NCBI GenBank assembly: GCA_022601535.1
Contig: JAJACK010000001.1
Location: forward strand, 374,502-438,501
Length of the DNA stretch: 64,000 bases
Direction: 5' to 3'
DNA from: Chlamydiales bacterium
GTDB taxonomy: Bacteria; Chlamydiota; Chlamydiia; Chlamydiales; JAAKFR01
Part shown: piece after piece, positions 26,903 through 35,662 of the stretch
Numbering within the stretch: the first letter of the stretch is position 1
How the letters are laid out: every line of letters starts with the position of its first letter
Notes under the pieces: generated by a model
Databases searched by the model: none
The model's input: the letters and a program-made list of their open reading frames with translations, nothing else
What the model was told of the DNA's origin: nothing
Made by a program: the position numbers and the translations under genes

Positions 26903-28031
26903 GCTTGTTCAAACGCTCCACAATGCTGGTTATACCGCGTACTACGCTGGTGGATGGGTGCGTGACCATCTCCTTGGCCAAGAGAGCGGTGAGGTTGATA
27001 TTGCAACAAATGCTTCTCCCGATACAATCGAAGCCCTTTTTCCCAAAACAATTGCGGTTGGAAAAGCATTTGGAGTGATTGTTGTCATCTTTGAAGGGAC
27101 TCAATTTGAAGTGGCAACCTTCCGAAAGGATCACCCTTACCACGATGGACGTCATCCAGATGGAATCGATTTTTCAACCCCAGAAAAAGATGCTCAAAGG
27201 CGAGATTTTACCATCAATGGAATGTTTTTTGATCCACTTACCGAAGAGATTCACGACTATGTCGATGGACAAAGCGACCTAAAGAAGCAGGTGATTCGAG
27301 CCATTGGTGATCCACTCAAACGTTTTGAAGAAGATAGACTCCGCATGATCCGGGCTGTCCGCTTTGCAGCAAGACTTGGCTTCCATATTGAAGAGAGAAC
27401 CCAACATGCAATAAAAAGCCAAGCTCACACCCTTTTCCCTTCAGTTTCAATGGAACGGATCTGGCAAGAGCTCCAAAAAATGGCACAATTCCCCCATTTT
27501 GACCAAGCCATGATCACACTCGATCGATTTGGTCTTCTAAAAGAGATTTTTCCCACAGTTGAAAATGTTGAAAAGCGAGTCAAACCCTTTTCAAAATTCC
27601 CAAAGCATTGTCCAACCATCCTCTATATAAGAGAACTCATCCCAGATGGTGGAGCTGAGCTTTGTCGCTACCTCAAGGGATCAAATCGAGATGCCAAGTT
27701 GCTTGAATTTTTCCAAATAGAGCCCCAAGATTTAGTTGAATGGGCCTATTTTTATGCCCATGAATTTGCCGACCTTCGACTCAAAATAGACCATGCAAAA
27801 GGATTTTCTTTAACAGAACATCGACAGAGGCAAGAAAAACTTAAAAAACATATCGAGCGGATCAAAAGAAAAAAACCTCTCATCACAGCTTCTCACCTCC
27901 AAAAACAAGGTGTAAAGCCGGGGAAACAAATGGGAGAGCTACTCAAAGAAGCTGAAAGGATTGCAATCACACAAGATATCAACAATGCAAAAACACTCCT
28001 CGAAAAACTCAACCTACCCCCTTTCGAATAG
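26877..28031 (+). CDS. CCA-adding / poly(A) polymerase family nucleotidyltransferase
   Basis: Class II nucleotidyltransferase of 384 residues. Signature [21 protein letters not shown] (about 21-40) includes the GGxVRD loop. The metal-binding DxD pair reads E-V-D, so the first carboxylate is Glu. [13 protein letters not shown], the nucleotide-recognition helix [20 protein letters not shown] and the C-terminal tRNA-binding part are present. A GTG start at 26877 is required, because an in-frame stop lies just upstream and the next ATG would cut into the catalytic domain. As the tRNA in this window lacks CCA, a CCA-adding role is likely, but a poly(A) polymerase (PcnB) cannot be excluded by eye. 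Confidence 0.85.
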   Translation: MTHLKKSLKLVQTLHNAGYTAYYAGGWVRDHLLGQESGEVDIATNASPDTIEALFPKTIAVGKAFGVIVVIFEGTQFEVATFRKDHPYHDGRHPDGIDFSTPEKDAQRRDFTINGMFFDPLTEEIHDYVDGQSDLKKQVIRAIGDPLKRFEEDRLRMIRAVRFAARLGFHIEERTQHAIKSQAHTLFPSVSMERIWQELQKMAQFPHFDQAMITLDRFGLLKEIFPTVENVEKRVKPFSKFPKHCPTILYIRELIPDGGAELCRYLKGSNRDAKLLEFFQIEPQDLVEWAYFYAHEFADLRLKIDHAKGFSLTEHRQRQEKLKKHIERIKRKKPLITASHLQKQGVKPGKQMGELLKEAERIAITQDINNAKTLLEKLNLPPFE

Positions 28032-29052
28032 ATGGGCGTATGCCGCTCTATCGACTCTAGATTTCCTCTTAAAAGGAATTCCTCTCCGAAGAAATTTTAA
28101 GATCCCCTCTCCCAAAAAGATTGTGCTCATCAACCTCGGCCATCTAGGAGATGTCATCCTTACAACAACCCTTCTTAAGCCACTTAAAAAAGCGTTTCCC
28201 TCTGCCGAAATAGGAATGGTTGTAGGAAGTTGGTCTCACCCCATCTTAAAGGGACACCCTCTTCTCTCTTCTATTCACCACCTCGACCATTGGAAGGTGA
28301 ACCGCGGCTTGAATCACCGTTATAAGAAGATGCGAAAAACCCTTCTCCAAGAGATCCAAAAATACGATGTCGCAATCGATTGTTCTTTCCACTTCCCCAA
28401 CGCCTCTCCTCTTTTATGGCGGGCTAACATCCCCACACGAATTGGCTTTACAAGTGCCGGTTTTGGCCCCCTTTTGACCCACTCTCTTCCTTGGAGAGAT
28501 CAGAGCTGTTCAGCACCCCTCTCATTTTTCTCTCTTCTCCAATTTTTAGGGATTGAGGGGAAGCCTTCAAAGCCTTTTCTCCCTCCTGTAGAATCTAAAG
28601 ATCAAAACTATATTGTGATGCATATGGGAGCTGGAGATCAGCGGAAAGAGTGGGACCGAGCTCAATGGAGAGCTCTTGCCAACACAATCGATCGACGCAT
28701 CTTTTTTACAGGAAGGGGAGAGAGGGAGAAAGAGATGATCGACTGGGTGATCCAAGAGGTCCCCCATGCAAAAAACCTCTGCGACAAACTCTCTTGGAGT
28801 GAATTTGTTGGTTGCATTCAAGGAGCAGACTGTTTGATCACAGTCGATACCTCAGCAGGTCACGTTGCTGCTGCTGTCGACACCCCTGTTGCTGTTATCT
28901 TTACCTCCGTAACATCTCCAGAGATTTGGAAACCCTTTGGAGAAAATGTGTACACCTTCTCAAGGGACAAACCAGAAATAATCTCCTGTATAACCAACAC
29001 GATCAAAAATTTCTCTCCAGTGGTCGACATGGAAAATCGATCTGGCTGTTAA
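27985..29052 (+). CDS. Glycosyltransferase family 9, heptosyltransferase-like
   Basis: Protein of 355 residues resembling ADP-heptose:LPS heptosyltransferases (WaaC/WaaF). N-terminal KIVLINLGHLGDVILTTTLLKPLKKAFP (about 44-71) is the classic GT9 opening. YIVMHMGAGDQRKEW is the donor-domain entry, and DCLITVDTSAGHVAAAVDTPVAVIF is the sugar-nucleotide site. The ATG at 27985 is taken as start and overlaps the previous gene by 47 bases; a TTG eight codons upstream is possible. No membrane segment. It lies at the left edge of a locus with heptose-forming genes, so it may transfer a heptose to LPS, unusual for chlamydiae. The 3' end overlaps the convergent methyltransferase. Confidence 0.82.
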   Translation: MQKHSSKNSTYPLSNRWAYAALSTLDFLLKGIPLRRNFKIPSPKKIVLINLGHLGDVILTTTLLKPLKKAFPSAEIGMVVGSWSHPILKGHPLLSSIHHLDHWKVNRGLNHRYKKMRKTLLQEIQKYDVAIDCSFHFPNASPLLWRANIPTRIGFTSAGFGPLLTHSLPWRDQSCSAPLSFFSLLQFLGIEGKPSKPFLPPVESKDQNYIVMHMGAGDQRKEWDRAQWRALANTIDRRIFFTGRGEREKEMIDWVIQEVPHAKNLCDKLSWSEFVGCIQGADCLITVDTSAGHVAAAVDTPVAVIFTSVTSPEIWKPFGENVYTFSRDKPEIISCITNTIKNFSPVVDMENRSGC

Positions 29053-29619
29053 ATTCCATGCTTCTAACAAATTTTTTTCTTCTTCACTCCGATATGCATC
29101 ATTGACGATAAAGCTATCCTTTCGGCTCACCCTTTCAATCTCGAGAAGTCCTTTTTCAAGATCCTTCCCTTCTAAATTGTGGAGAGTGTTGATCGAAAGG
29201 ACAAGATCAAAGGAGTTGTCATCAAATGGGAGATTTCGACTATCTGCAACTTGGACCTGTTCTCTCATCGAAGGAATCGCATTTTCAATAGCATAGCTAG
29301 AAATATCGACCCCTTTGATCTCAACACTGGGAAGTGCTCTTGCAAAATCGTGCATCATAAACCCTTTGGCACACCCTACGTCCAAAATTTTTGATTGTGC
29401 CGTCAATCCATACTGTTTGATAAAAGCGGGGATCACAGGTTCCCAAAATCTCGGATGATAAGAAAATCCCCCATAACCGTGCCGTCTCTCTCCATCAAAA
29501 AACTGCTCCCCAAATTGGCGAGCAATGGCCCGGTCTGTTTCAGTCTTACACGTCGATCTCTTCTCAAGATTCCGTTTTACTTTCGGATAATTTTTAAGTA
29601 GATCTATCTCACATCCCAT
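28960..29619 (-). CDS. SAM-dependent methyltransferase (class I)
   Basis: Protein of 219 residues. SAM-binding motif I is SKILDVGCAKGFMMHDFAR (about 78-96), motif II acidic end KGVDISSYAIENA, and FDLVLSINTLHNL fits motif IV. No signal or membrane segment. The start at 29619 shares one base with the stop of the E1-beta gene (TGATG), so it is translated by coupling as the last gene of the 16-gene minus-strand run. It probably methylates a sugar or nucleotide sugar made by the same operon. Substrate unknown. Confidence 0.82.
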   Translation of the reverse strand: MGCEIDLLKNYPKVKRNLEKRSTCKTETDRAIARQFGEQFFDGERRHGYGGFSYHPRFWEPVIPAFIKQYGLTAQSKILDVGCAKGFMMHDFARALPSVEIKGVDISSYAIENAIPSMREQVQVADSRNLPFDDNSFDLVLSINTLHNLEGKDLEKGLLEIERVSRKDSFIVNDAYRSEEEKNLLEAWNLTARSIFHVDHWREIFDRVGYTGDYFWFVP

Positions 29620-30686
29620 CAAAATGGCCCAACAAATGAAGGGTCTGGCTGATCCAACGGTCTTGCATTTTTCTCTGCTAAACTCTTTTCAGCGTATCTA
29701 GCCGCTTCTTTTGGTTTACCAACCAGCTCATAGATGGCAGAAACAATATCTTGTGGAATAGGGTAGTAGTGATTTGCTAAAGCCCAACTCGTTGGACTAA
29801 AACCATCGGGACAGGTGAGACGTTTTGGAGGGATTTTGAGAAAATCAAATGCTTCTTCTGCAATACGAGCCGAAATCTCCGATGCAAAGCTACACATCTT
29901 CCAGTCATCATCTAAGATGAGAACGCGCCCTGTTTTCTTCACAGATTTTAAAATTGTTTCCATGTCAAGCGGTCTTAAACTTTGTAGATCGACAATTTCA
30001 ACAGACACATCATCGGCCATTTTTGCAGCTTTAAACGCCTCTAATATTTTATGGGAGAAGGAAACAATCGTGATATCTTCTCCTTCCTGAAGGAGATGTG
30101 CTTTTCCAAGAGGCACCTCATAGATCTGTTTAGGTACCGGTCCATGCACATTGTGTAACCAACGGTGTTCTAAAAAAATCACTGGATTATCATCTTTTAT
30201 CGCAGAGGTCAAAAGCCCTTTTGCATTGTAAGGGTTTGAAGGAGCGACAACTTTAAGCCCTGGGATATGGGCAAAATAGGAGTGAAGTGTTTGACAGTGT
30301 TGAGGCCCTTGCCCCCACCCCCGCCCAATAAGAAGACGGATAACAAAAGGAATTCTCATCTTGCCTGCAAACATATAATGCCACTTCGCTGCGCTATTGA
30401 TCAGCTGATCCAATGCTAAAATAAAGAAATCGACCCTTTGATGAACCATCACCGGTCGCATCCCTGTAATCGCTGATCCCACCGCAATTCCTGTCATTGC
30501 ATTTTCTGACACTGGCATGTCCAACACTCTGTCAGGACCATATTTTTCTTGAAGATTTGAGGTTGTTCCAAAAACTCCCTTTGGATCAGGAACACCAAGT
30601 CCCATGAGATAGACATTTTCATCGATCTCCATCAGCTGGTCAGTTGCTTCATTGATCGCTTGCGATAGTTTAAGTTCTCTAGGCAT
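29619..30686 (-). CDS. TPP-dependent dehydrogenase E1 beta subunit / transketolase C-terminal type
   Basis: Protein of 355 residues. The start is set at MPRELKLSQAINEATDQLM (30686), which matches the N-terminus of E1-beta proteins and overlaps E1-alpha by 8 bases. Conserved blocks: NVYLMGLGVPDPKGVFGTT, PVSENAMTGIAVGSAITGMRPVMVHQRVDFFILALDQLINSAAKW and GEDITIVSFSHKILEAF. In pyruvate- or acetoin-dehydrogenase complexes it pairs with E1-alpha and passes an acyl group to an E2. No E2 or E3 gene is near and all neighbours are nucleotide-sugar enzymes, so a carbon-transfer or decarboxylation step on a sugar is more likely. That role is inference. Confidence 0.85.
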   Translation of the reverse strand: MPRELKLSQAINEATDQLMEIDENVYLMGLGVPDPKGVFGTTSNLQEKYGPDRVLDMPVSENAMTGIAVGSAITGMRPVMVHQRVDFFILALDQLINSAAKWHYMFAGKMRIPFVIRLLIGRGWGQGPQHCQTLHSYFAHIPGLKVVAPSNPYNAKGLLTSAIKDDNPVIFLEHRWLHNVHGPVPKQIYEVPLGKAHLLQEGEDITIVSFSHKILEAFKAAKMADDVSVEIVDLQSLRPLDMETILKSVKKTGRVLILDDDWKMCSFASEISARIAEEAFDFLKIPPKRLTCPDGFSPTSWALANHYYPIPQDIVSAIYELVGKPKEAARYAEKSLAEKNARPLDQPDPSFVGPF

Positions 30687-31599
30687 AGGTTGTCCCTTCT
30701 TGCTCAACTTTCGGAAAAGGAGAAGACTTAGCAAAAGCAAATGCCTCATCGATCTCTTTTTGAATTGCATCAGTCTCTTCTGGAGGGAGATGGAGATTTA
30801 AAATAGGATCCCGCTTTTTCCAATATTCAAGCTCCGCTTTTGGAAGAAGTGGGTCGAGGTTAGGTCCACAATGCTCATAGTAGCGGTAGGTTGTAAGCTC
30901 TAATAAAACAGGCCTTTGCTCTCTCCTTACAACTTCAAGTGCTTTGGCTGTTAGATCATAGACACAATTAACATCATTCCCTTCTTCTAAAAAGGCTTCA
31001 ATCCCATGCGCTTTTGCCAAATTGACAATACTCCGCTTTTTTGGCTGTCGCACTGACAGGGGAGAGTAGACAGAGAAAAAATTGTTCTCACACACAAAGA
31101 GGATAGGAAGGCTTCTAAGGGCTGCAAAATTTAAACTTTCTGCAAACACGCCCTCTTCTGTTGCTCCTTCTCCAAAGAAAATTGTTGTAACACGTTCTTC
31201 TTTACGAAGCTGACTTCCAAAGCTGAGTCCAACTCCAACAGGCAAACTGCTTCCAACAATAGGGGTAGAACCCATAAATCCTGCATCAAGGTCGACCAAA
31301 TGCATCGATCCCCCTCTTCCGCGGCAACACCCACTCTCTTTTCCATAAATTTCAGCGAGCATTTTCTTAAGATCACCTCCTTTTGCAAGGTAGTGTGCAT
31401 GTGCTCTATGTCCACTTACAGCATAATCATTTGGTGTTAAATGTGCGCAAACGCCCACTGCTGCAGCTTCTTGCCCGACGCTAATATGAACAGGGCAACG
31501 CATCTGTTGCTCGCTATACAATTTGGCTATCCTCTCTTCAATCAGGCGAATACGGATTAAAGACGTTGCAAGATCTGTTGTTTGATTAGCTATTTTCAT
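30679..31599 (-). CDS. TPP-dependent dehydrogenase E1 alpha subunit
   Basis: Protein of 306 residues, somewhat shorter than pyruvate dehydrogenase E1-alpha. HISVGQEAAAVGVCAHL (about 37-53), YAVSGHRAHAHYLAKGGD, RGRGGSMHL and the thiamine diphosphate motif GEGATEEGVFAESLNFAAL with the closing ENN (about 142-172) are intact. The phosphorylation loop region has YRYYEHCG. It is the partner of the next gene. Its ATG overlaps the upstream epimerase stop by 4 bases, which places it firmly in the sugar operon rather than in a dehydrogenase operon. Confidence 0.87.
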   Translation of the reverse strand: MKIANQTTDLATSLIRIRLIEERIAKLYSEQQMRCPVHISVGQEAAAVGVCAHLTPNDYAVSGHRAHAHYLAKGGDLKKMLAEIYGKESGCCRGRGGSMHLVDLDAGFMGSTPIVGSSLPVGVGLSFGSQLRKEERVTTIFFGEGATEEGVFAESLNFAALRSLPILFVCENNFFSVYSPLSVRQPKKRSIVNLAKAHGIEAFLEEGNDVNCVYDLTAKALEVVRREQRPVLLELTTYRYYEHCGPNLDPLLPKAELEYWKKRDPILNLHLPPEETDAIQKEIDEAFAFAKSSPFPKVEQEGTTYA

Positions 31600-32588
31600 T
31601 TAAGCGCACACTCTTGTTTTTCAAGATGATAAAACCAATTTTCTGTTGCTTTTTCAATCGCTTCAGGCTCCCATAGTGGTGCATCTCTATAATCATCGAG
31701 GGTTGAGAGCAAGTGTGCCACTCCCTCTTTGAAGGAAACCTTTGGACTCCATCCCGTCATTGTTTGAAATTTCGAGATATCTGCTAATGAGACATCGGGT
31801 TCACCAGGACGTTTGGGGATATTGACGACATCTCCTTCCAATAGCTCTGTCAATGCGTTGATTGAATGGTTTTGTGAACTCCCGATATTGAAAATTTCAT
31901 AGGAAAGGTCACTTTTAGCAGATGTATAAAATGCATTTGCAACATCAGTGACATAGACAAAATCTCGACTTTGCTCTCCATCTCCTACAACAGTGAATGG
32001 ATAGCCCCGTAATTTCTGTGCTAAGAAAATCCCAAAAACAGCCCCGTATGAACCCATTGTACGAGATCTTGGGCCGTAGACATTAAAAAGCCTCAAGCTA
32101 ATTACAGGCAAGCTGTACACCTTTCCCCAATGCATTGCAAGCTCTTCACCCAAGTATTTGGAGTGGGCATAAGGGTGTTGAGGGGCAATTGCAGCGCTCT
32201 CATCGGTTGGCACAGAAACGGGAAGACCATAACAAGAAGAAGAGGCTGTGTAGATCAGTTTTTTGACATTTGCTTTTCTAGCACACTCTAAAACATTAAA
32301 TGTTCCTTGTACATTCACCTCAAAATAGTCTTTTGGATTTTCAATCGATGGAATTACATCGGCTAATCCAGCTAGGTGAAATACCCAGTCCACTCCTTCG
32401 AAAAGAGGCTCCAATAGATCGACATTTCGAATATCAACCTCTTGAAAATCAATATCCAATCCCTCTAAATTTGAAAATCTTCCCGTCTTTAGGTTATCGA
32501 CAACTGTCACTTGATGTCCCTCTTCTAAAAGAAGTTCAACCAAATGACTTCCGATAAATCCAGCTCCACCAGTGACAAGTGTTTTCAT
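31596..32588 (-). CDS. NAD-dependent nucleotide-sugar epimerase/dehydratase (GalE/WbpP-like), copy 1
   Basis: Extended SDR of 330 residues. NAD motif TGGAGFIGSHLVELLL (about 6-21), VFHLAGLADVIPSIENPKDY, the Ser in TASSSCYG and the catalytic YAHSK (about 144-148) are intact. SLRLFNVYGPRSRTMGSYGAVFGIF and DGEQSRDFVYVTDVANAF are typical of UDP-hexose 4-epimerases acting on N-acetyl sugars or glucose. The C-terminus includes WEPEAIEKATENWF. It is a close paralogue of the gene at 38086-39072. It begins 4 bases after the next epimerase gene ends. The exact substrate cannot be told. Confidence 0.87.
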   Translation of the reverse strand: MKTLVTGGAGFIGSHLVELLLEEGHQVTVVDNLKTGRFSNLEGLDIDFQEVDIRNVDLLEPLFEGVDWVFHLAGLADVIPSIENPKDYFEVNVQGTFNVLECARKANVKKLIYTASSSCYGLPVSVPTDESAAIAPQHPYAHSKYLGEELAMHWGKVYSLPVISLRLFNVYGPRSRTMGSYGAVFGIFLAQKLRGYPFTVVGDGEQSRDFVYVTDVANAFYTSAKSDLSYEIFNIGSSQNHSINALTELLEGDVVNIPKRPGEPDVSLADISKFQTMTGWSPKVSFKEGVAHLLSTLDDYRDAPLWEPEAIEKATENWFYHLEKQECALK

Positions 32589-32592
32589 CTTT

Positions 32593-33588
32593 TTAGGCTC
32601 TCATTGTATATTCAAGAGGGATATCTTGAAGTTGATCAATATATTGTTGTCCCCATTCTACCATTTCTTTTACCCCTTCGGTAAGAGAGATGGTCGGCTC
32701 CCAGCCAACATCTTTTTTGATTGCACTAGAATCGAGCCAATAACAAGAGTCTTGCCCAAGACGATCTTCTGTCACCTCACAAAGTTTTTCAAAGGGAATT
32801 CCCATCACATCTGCAACTGTTTGAACAACATCCCGAATCGATGTTGGTTTTGCCGGTCCTGCATTATAGACTGTTCCCAAAGGCCCTTTTTCACTCACTA
32901 GGTGAATTGCTCTTGCAAGATCTCTTGCGTGGATATAAGACTTTTCTGCTCGACCTCCTCCATGTAGGGGGAGCTGCTTTCCAATTAAACCGCAGACAAC
33001 AGCTTTTGGAATAATCCGGTGCAACAGTTGTCCTGGGCAATACGCATTGGATGGGCGGATGATATTCATCGGAAAATTCAACACCTTAGAAATCGAAATT
33101 AGATGAAGATCAAATGCCGCTTTTGAAGCGGAATAGGGGCTAGAAGAGCGGATTGGATCATCTTCTTTAGAAGGAGCTGTGACAGAACCGTATAACTCTG
33201 AGGTCCCGATTTGAATAAAACGTTTGAGATAGCTCCGCCCCATCAACTCTTCTGTCAAACGAGCCAAAGCCATTGCATTTGTCTCAAAAAAGCGCCAAGA
33301 ATTCTTCCAAGAAACAGCTCCTTCCCCTTGCGCTGCGTAGTTGATGATGGTTTCTGTTTCTTCTCGATCAAGTAGGTCTAAAAGAAAATCGAGTTCGTGG
33401 GTGACATGGTAGGCGTGGTATGAATAGCGAGGATCTCCTAACCCAATATCTAAAATGAATGGCTCTCCTTTAGGAGGGTTTCTTCCAATGGAAACAACTC
33501 TTTCTGTATCTGCCTGTTCCAGAAGATATTTACATGTATGAAGCCCAAACGAACCTCCGCCCCCTAAAACAGCATATCTCTTGCCCAT
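32593..33588 (-). CDS. NAD-dependent sugar dehydratase/epimerase (RmlB/GMD-like)
   Basis: Extended SDR of 331 residues. The nucleotide-binding turn is GGGGSFGLHTCKYLL, slightly off the usual TGGxGFIG. INYAAQGEGAVSW replaces the usual NxAA.SHV; IGTSELYGSV and the catalytic YSASK (about 151-155) are present. RPSNAYCPGQLLHRIIPKAV is the pattern of dTDP-glucose 4,6-dehydratases and GDP-mannose dehydratases. Dehydratase versus epimerase activity needs the active-site Asp/Glu pair, which I cannot locate with certainty. It lies between two other epimerase genes with gaps of only 3-4 bases. Confidence 0.78.
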   Translation of the reverse strand: MGKRYAVLGGGGSFGLHTCKYLLEQADTERVVSIGRNPPKGEPFILDIGLGDPRYSYHAYHVTHELDFLLDLLDREETETIINYAAQGEGAVSWKNSWRFFETNAMALARLTEELMGRSYLKRFIQIGTSELYGSVTAPSKEDDPIRSSSPYSASKAAFDLHLISISKVLNFPMNIIRPSNAYCPGQLLHRIIPKAVVCGLIGKQLPLHGGGRAEKSYIHARDLARAIHLVSEKGPLGTVYNAGPAKPTSIRDVVQTVADVMGIPFEKLCEVTEDRLGQDSCYWLDSSAIKKDVGWEPTISLTEGVKEMVEWGQQYIDQLQDIPLEYTMRA

Positions 33589-33591
33589 TGT

Positions 33592-34452
33592 TTATCCTTT
33601 TGTTACGAGTTCAAATTCTTCTCTGTGTACCTGAGCGAGCCCTTCATCGAGAGAACAGAAGGAGAACGTTGGAAATAGTTTATAGATCTTTGTCACATCA
33701 AAATGGCGATGTGTAATGGGGTTTTGACGAGGAGTTCCCACAATTTCTACCTCTTCTTCAAAGTTTGAGGCAACTTTTTTTGCCAAATCAGCATAAGAAA
33801 TAGAGCTTCCTGTCGCGATATTGAGTTCCCCTTCGATGGAGTGGCACAAGACAAGCTCCGTTAAAGAGGCGACATCAGAGACCGAAATATGATCGCGCAT
33901 CTCTTCGCCTTCTCCAAAAAGGGTGATCTTTTTTTCTTTTGCAGCAACTCTTCTCATCCGATTGGGGCCATATGAATTGTGTGTATCATTTTCCGAATAG
34001 ATCAATGTTGATCTCAAAATTGCCAAAGGGGATTTAATAACAGCTTTTAACATCTGTTCCCTTGCCAAATGCATTGTTCCATAAAGATCATCTGGATGTG
34101 TAGGAGTCTCTTCTGTAATCGGGCCGTTGTTGATTGAGTAGACAGTATCAGAGCTCATATAAACAAGATGGGCGATGGTTCGGTCTTCCATTGCATGGCA
34201 AAAATGGTAGACCATCTCCAAATTCTTCATAAATGCATCCGCTCCTCTTCCTCGGTCAGGTGTGATGGTTGCTAAAAAAACAACGGCATCAGTTGGCTGT
34301 AAAATTGATTTCAACTGCTCAACAGAGGCCTTCTGAGAAAGATCGATCTCCTGCCGCGTTAAGGGGAGAATATCGCTCCCTTTAAAAGAGGAAATCAAAC
34401 TCTTTCCGATCACCCCTCCAGCTCCAAGAATCACGACACGTTTAGGTTGCAC
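33592..34452 (-). CDS. Extended-SDR sugar reductase/epimerase with altered active site
   Basis: Protein of 286 residues. N-terminal GAGGVIGKSLISSF is a Rossmann turn; FLATITPDRGRGADAF, YMSSDTVYS and LRSTLIYSEND follow the order of RmlD/epimerase proteins, and GEGEEMRDHISVSDVASL matches the cofactor-distal region. The catalytic YxxxK appears as Y-G-T-M-H (about 142-146), so the Lys is replaced by His. It may be catalytically altered or inactive. The start overlaps the UGD-like gene by 11 bases; the stop is 3 bases before the next gene. It is clearly a member of the operon, but its reaction is unknown. Confidence 0.72.
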   Translation of the reverse strand: MQPKRVVILGAGGVIGKSLISSFKGSDILPLTRQEIDLSQKASVEQLKSILQPTDAVVFLATITPDRGRGADAFMKNLEMVYHFCHAMEDRTIAHLVYMSSDTVYSINNGPITEETPTHPDDLYGTMHLAREQMLKAVIKSPLAILRSTLIYSENDTHNSYGPNRMRRVAAKEKKITLFGEGEEMRDHISVSDVASLTELVLCHSIEGELNIATGSSISYADLAKKVASNFEEEVEIVGTPRQNPITHRHFDVTKIYKLFPTFSFCSLDEGLAQVHREEFELVTKG

Positions 34453-35662
34453 AACACGCTCCTAGTTTGAAATAGTTAGAAGAAGGAGGATATTGCATTA
34501 CTCCATAAGGATCCACAATAAATTTCCCTCTAAAAGGGGGAAGGTCTTGAAAGACGCTCCAAGGTGTCATAATCAATAAAACATCTGCACGATCACACGC
34601 CTCTTCTGCTGTTTGCTTGATTTCAAGCGAAGGGAAACAGTCAACAACCGTTTTAACAACTGGATCATAAGCTGATAATTCAAAGTTTTGAAGCGATTTG
34701 ATCAATGCTAGTGAAGGAGAATTTTTTACAGAAGAAGTGTTCTCTTTGTAAGCAAGACCCAAAATTGCGAACCGGGGATTTGGGAGCACTGTTAAAATTT
34801 GTTTATGAATTATATTTAAAACCCAATCACACCGCCTTTTTGAATGTGCTTTCCACGCTTTTACAACAGTGGCATCGGTCCCATTTGCATCTGCAAGAGA
34901 TGAGAAAGTTTCTAAATCACGCTCTAGATTCCCTCCTGCAATCCCCAATCCTGGGGCGAGGTAAGCTTTTTTCCCAATCCGTTTATCCAATTGGAGAGTA
35001 GGAACAATTTCAGACCAATCTGCTCCAATTTTTTCACACAACTCTGCAATTGTGTTTGAGGTTGTCACTGAGGAGACCAAAAACATATTGATCGCAATTT
35101 TGGTCAGCTCAGCACTCTCAAAACTCATGGGAAAGATTGGGCAGTTGTATGCCGAGAGGTAATCCAATAATTTTTTGGGAAGAGGCTCCTTTGTCCCTAG
35201 GATAAAGCGTTCTGGATAAAGCGTTCGCTCAATTGCCCTCCCAAAAATCAATGTCTCCACTTGGTAGAAGAAATTTCGATAATCAATCTTCCGTGTAAAG
35301 CCGGGAGGAATTTGGCTTAAAAGAACAACGATCTGATCGTTTAACACAGAAAAAACTGTTGCCAAAAGGTGTCTCAGTGGAGTGAGATCACTCTCTCCTC
35401 GATCATTTGTCGAAATATCAGGGGCAACATAGATCACATCACAGGAAGGGAGGTCGTTCAATTGATTTGAAAAATGGATCCGTTCCCAATTTTTTTCTAA
35501 GAGTTGTGGTAAATCGGGTTCAACAAAGGGGAGCTCTCCTTCTTTCAATTTCTCTATTTGTTCTCTGTTGGGATCAAAACAGATAACTGAAAACCCTTTT
35601 TCTGCAGCTCCCACTGCTGAATTGATTCCAAGGTGTGTCATCCCTACAAAACCTATTTTCAT
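34442..35662 (-). CDS. UDP-glucose/GDP-mannose dehydrogenase-like protein lacking the catalytic Cys
   Basis: Protein of 406 residues; MKIGFVGMTHLGINSAVGAA at 35662 is taken as start. Family features: N-terminal NAD domain, FDPNREQIEKLKEGELPFVEPDL (about 33-55), ELTKIAINMFLVSSVTTSNTIAELCE (central helix with Lys), and a C-terminal domain with LGLAYKENTSSVKNSPSLALI. The catalytic loop, normally GFGGxCxPKD, reads APGLGIAGGNLERD (about 244-257) with Asn where Cys should be. Four-electron oxidation to a uronic acid through a thioester should therefore fail; a two-electron oxidation to an aldehyde, or another role, is possible. It overlaps the Gfo/Idh gene by 4 bases. Confidence 0.8.
   Translation of the reverse strand: MKIGFVGMTHLGINSAVGAAEKGFSVICFDPNREQIEKLKEGELPFVEPDLPQLLEKNWERIHFSNQLNDLPSCDVIYVAPDISTNDRGESDLTPLRHLLATVFSVLNDQIVVLLSQIPPGFTRKIDYRNFFYQVETLIFGRAIERTLYPERFILGTKEPLPKKLLDYLSAYNCPIFPMSFESAELTKIAINMFLVSSVTTSNTIAELCEKIGADWSEIVPTLQLDKRIGKKAYLAPGLGIAGGNLERDLETFSSLADANGTDATVVKAWKAHSKRRCDWVLNIIHKQILTVLPNPRFAILGLAYKENTSSVKNSPSLALIKSLQNFELSAYDPVVKTVVDCFPSLEIKQTAEEACDRADVLLIMTPWSVFQDLPPFRGKFIVDPYGVMQYPPSSNYFKLGACCAT

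Noticed and set aside
30687..30770. Longer E1-beta protein from an ATG at 30770.
   Set aside because: The extra 28 residues are shadow of E1-alpha and unlike any E1-beta N-terminus; MPRELKLS at 30686 is the family start.
28960..31599. A normal pyruvate or acetoin dehydrogenase operon.
   Set aside because: No E2, E3 or lipoate gene is present and both subunits are translationally coupled to epimerase and methyltransferase genes.
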